NCBI GenBank assembly: GCA_002403105.1
Contig: DHHD01000063.1
Coordinates: 49,810-57,677, forward strand
Reading direction: 5' to 3'
Length of the DNA stretch: 7,868 nucleotides
From: Anaerolineaceae bacterium UBA4781
GTDB lineage: Bacteria; Chloroflexota; Anaerolineae; Anaerolineales; Anaerolineaceae
Below the pieces are notes generated by a model that did no database searches, was not told where the DNA came from, and saw nothing but the letters and a program-made list of their open reading frames with translations. The translations under genes were made by a program, and so were the position numbers. Shown one piece after another: positions 6,690-7,868 of this stretch. Position 1 is the first letter of the stretch; every line of letters starts with the position of its first letter.

Positions 6690-7868
6690 CTATTCGGCAG
6701 ATACTTCACCCGGTTTTGGCATCCAAAATACCATCAAAAGTGCAGCCAGCAACGCCAGCGCTCCACCGAAAAAGAACGGAGCTGAAGGGCCAAATCCACC
6801 CCAGTTACCTACACCCTGCCAAAGAATACCTGCTATTAATGAAGAAGGAAATGCCAAAAGACCGATCACGGCATGATAGGTTCCATAAGCAGTGCCGCGC
6901 AAATTTTCCGGAACCAGATCCGCCACCATGGCATTGGCAGTTCCAAAAGCCATACCGAAATATAAGCCATAAACGATGTACAACAACCAAACTTGCCAGG
7001 CATTGTTCGCCAGAGCAAAACCCAAATATACCGCGGCGTACAATAACCATCCGCCGATGATCAACTTCCGTCTTCCGATGCGGTCAGAAAGTGACCCGGC
7101 TGGTGTAGCGATTAAGGAAATGATTAGATTGTAAACAGCAAGCATAACCATGATTCCGATCACGGAAACTCCAAGATTTTGTGACCGCAGTACTAAAAAG
7201 CTGTCGGAAGAATTTCCCAGTGTGAAAATACTGACGATCACCAGAAAAATATTGAAAGGTTTCCCCATCTTCTTTAATGAAAATTTGGGAGCCTCTCGCT
7301 GACCGGCAACATCCACATCCTTTGTTCCAAATGCCAGCGTGAACACGGCCAAAACTGCCGGAACAAGACTGATCAAAACGATCGTTTGAAAAGTGGATTT
7401 GGTAAGATCGAGCGTATTGGCTTGCGTCAGCCATACCACCAGTGCTGCAATGAGCAGCCCGATCATTGCGCCAGCTTTATCCATCGCGCGGTTGAACCCA
7501 AACGCCAAGCCGCGTGTTTCTTTGGTGGTTGAATCTGCCACCAACGCATCACGTGGTGCAGTGCGAATGCCTTTTCCTATACGATCCGCCCAACGCACAC
7601 CGGCAATTAATTCCCAACTGCTGGCAAGGTAGAAAAATGGTTTGGAAATAGCGGAAAGTGCATACCCAACCACTGCCAACCATTTTCTACTCTTCAACTT
7701 ATCTGAAAGCCATCCGGAGAATAATTTTAAAATACTGGCAGTGGCTTCGGCAACCCCTTCAATTAATCCAATAATGCTTGTTTGCACTCCCAGTACATTT
7801 GCCAGGAATAATGGCAGAATATTGATCACCATCTCGCTGGAAATATCCATAAAGAAGCTGGTGAACCC
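6690..7868 (-). CDS. Major facilitator superfamily transporter, 5' end cut by window edge
   Basis: This is a proton- or solute-driven membrane transporter of the MFS_1 type; the substrate cannot be read. The frame is open to the last base of the window: six codons before the Met at 7850 read GFTSFF, which continues into MDISSEM, a conserved start of the first membrane helix in this subgroup, so that Met is internal and the true start lies outside. Numbered from the 7850 Met, the loop 2-3 motif A is GWLSDKLKSRK (46-56) and the matching loop 8-9 copy is GSLSDRIGRRK (252-262), showing the two six-helix halves. DRIGKGIRTAPRDALVAD (89-106) is typical of the MJ1317-like subgroup, from memory of that family. 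A polar loop (176-198) separates the halves. Some members export drugs or other small molecules, but no substrate is claimed. The ATPase gene follows after 45 bases without a terminator. Confidence 0.9.
   Translation of the reverse strand, partial: GFTSFFMDISSEMVINILPLFLANVLGVQTSIIGLIEGVAEATASILKLFSGWLSDKLKSRKWLAVVGYALSAISKPFFYLASSWELIAGVRWADRIGKGIRTAPRDALVADSTTKETRGLAFGFNRAMDKAGAMIGLLIAALVVWLTQANTLDLTKSTFQTIVLISLVPAVLAVFTLAFGTKDVDVAGQREAPKFSLKKMGKPFNIFLVIVSIFTLGNSSDSFLVLRSQNLGVSVIGIMVMLAVYNLIISLIATPAGSLSDRIGRRKLIIGGWLLYAAVYLGFALANNAWQVWLLYIVYGLYFGMAFGTANAMVADLVPENLRGTAYGTYHAVIGLLAFPSSLIAGILWQGVGNWGGFGPSAPFFFGGALALLAALLMVFWMPKPGEVSAE

Noticed and set aside
6671..7060. 129-codon open frame on the plus strand
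   Set aside because: Antisense to the MFS gene; composition (His, Pro, Arg, Lys) is typical of a shadow frame and there is no family resemblance.

Overview
The window is a stretch of ordinary bacterial chromosome with six protein genes, all on the minus strand, so transcription runs from the right edge to the left. Moderate G+C, a Gly/Gln/Pro-rich lipoprotein, a bacterial acyl-ACP thioesterase, a DUF368 membrane protein and a PEELP-type P-ATPase together suggest an environmental bacterium. My best guess is Chloroflexota, class Anaerolineae. This rests on resemblance only; no rRNA or other phylogenetic marker is present.

Layout in transcription order. (1) 7868-6690: a major facilitator superfamily transporter whose 5' end lies outside the window. 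(2) 6644-4062: a P-type cation ATPase beginning 45 bases after it, with no terminator between, so probably the same operon. (3) 3895-3035: a DUF368 polytopic membrane protein (PopT-type undecaprenyl-phosphate translocase family) with a strong Shine-Dalgarno, closed by a clear intrinsic terminator at 2975-3000. (4) 2827-2066: an acyl-ACP thioesterase with its own sigma-70-like promoter at 2864-2892. (5) 1984-1259: an OmpR/PhoB-type response regulator with no histidine kinase in view, 81 bases after the thioesterase and possibly co-transcribed with it. (6) 1042-233: a secreted lipoprotein with its own leader region and a strong terminator at 180-222. Bases 1-179 beyond that terminator show no gene.

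The gene set is dominated by the cell envelope: ion and solute transport, lipid-carrier recycling, fatty-acid release and a surface lipoprotein. Nothing in the layout requires these genes to form one system, and I see no mobile element, phage gene, defence system, CRISPR array or RNA gene. The points most worth a second look are the structured leader upstream of the lipoprotein (a 16-bp near-perfect inverted repeat enclosing about 80 bases), the LTxxQ-like motifs of that lipoprotein, and the ion-pocket residues of the ATPase, which do not match the calcium-pump pattern. I found no convincing undescribed system.
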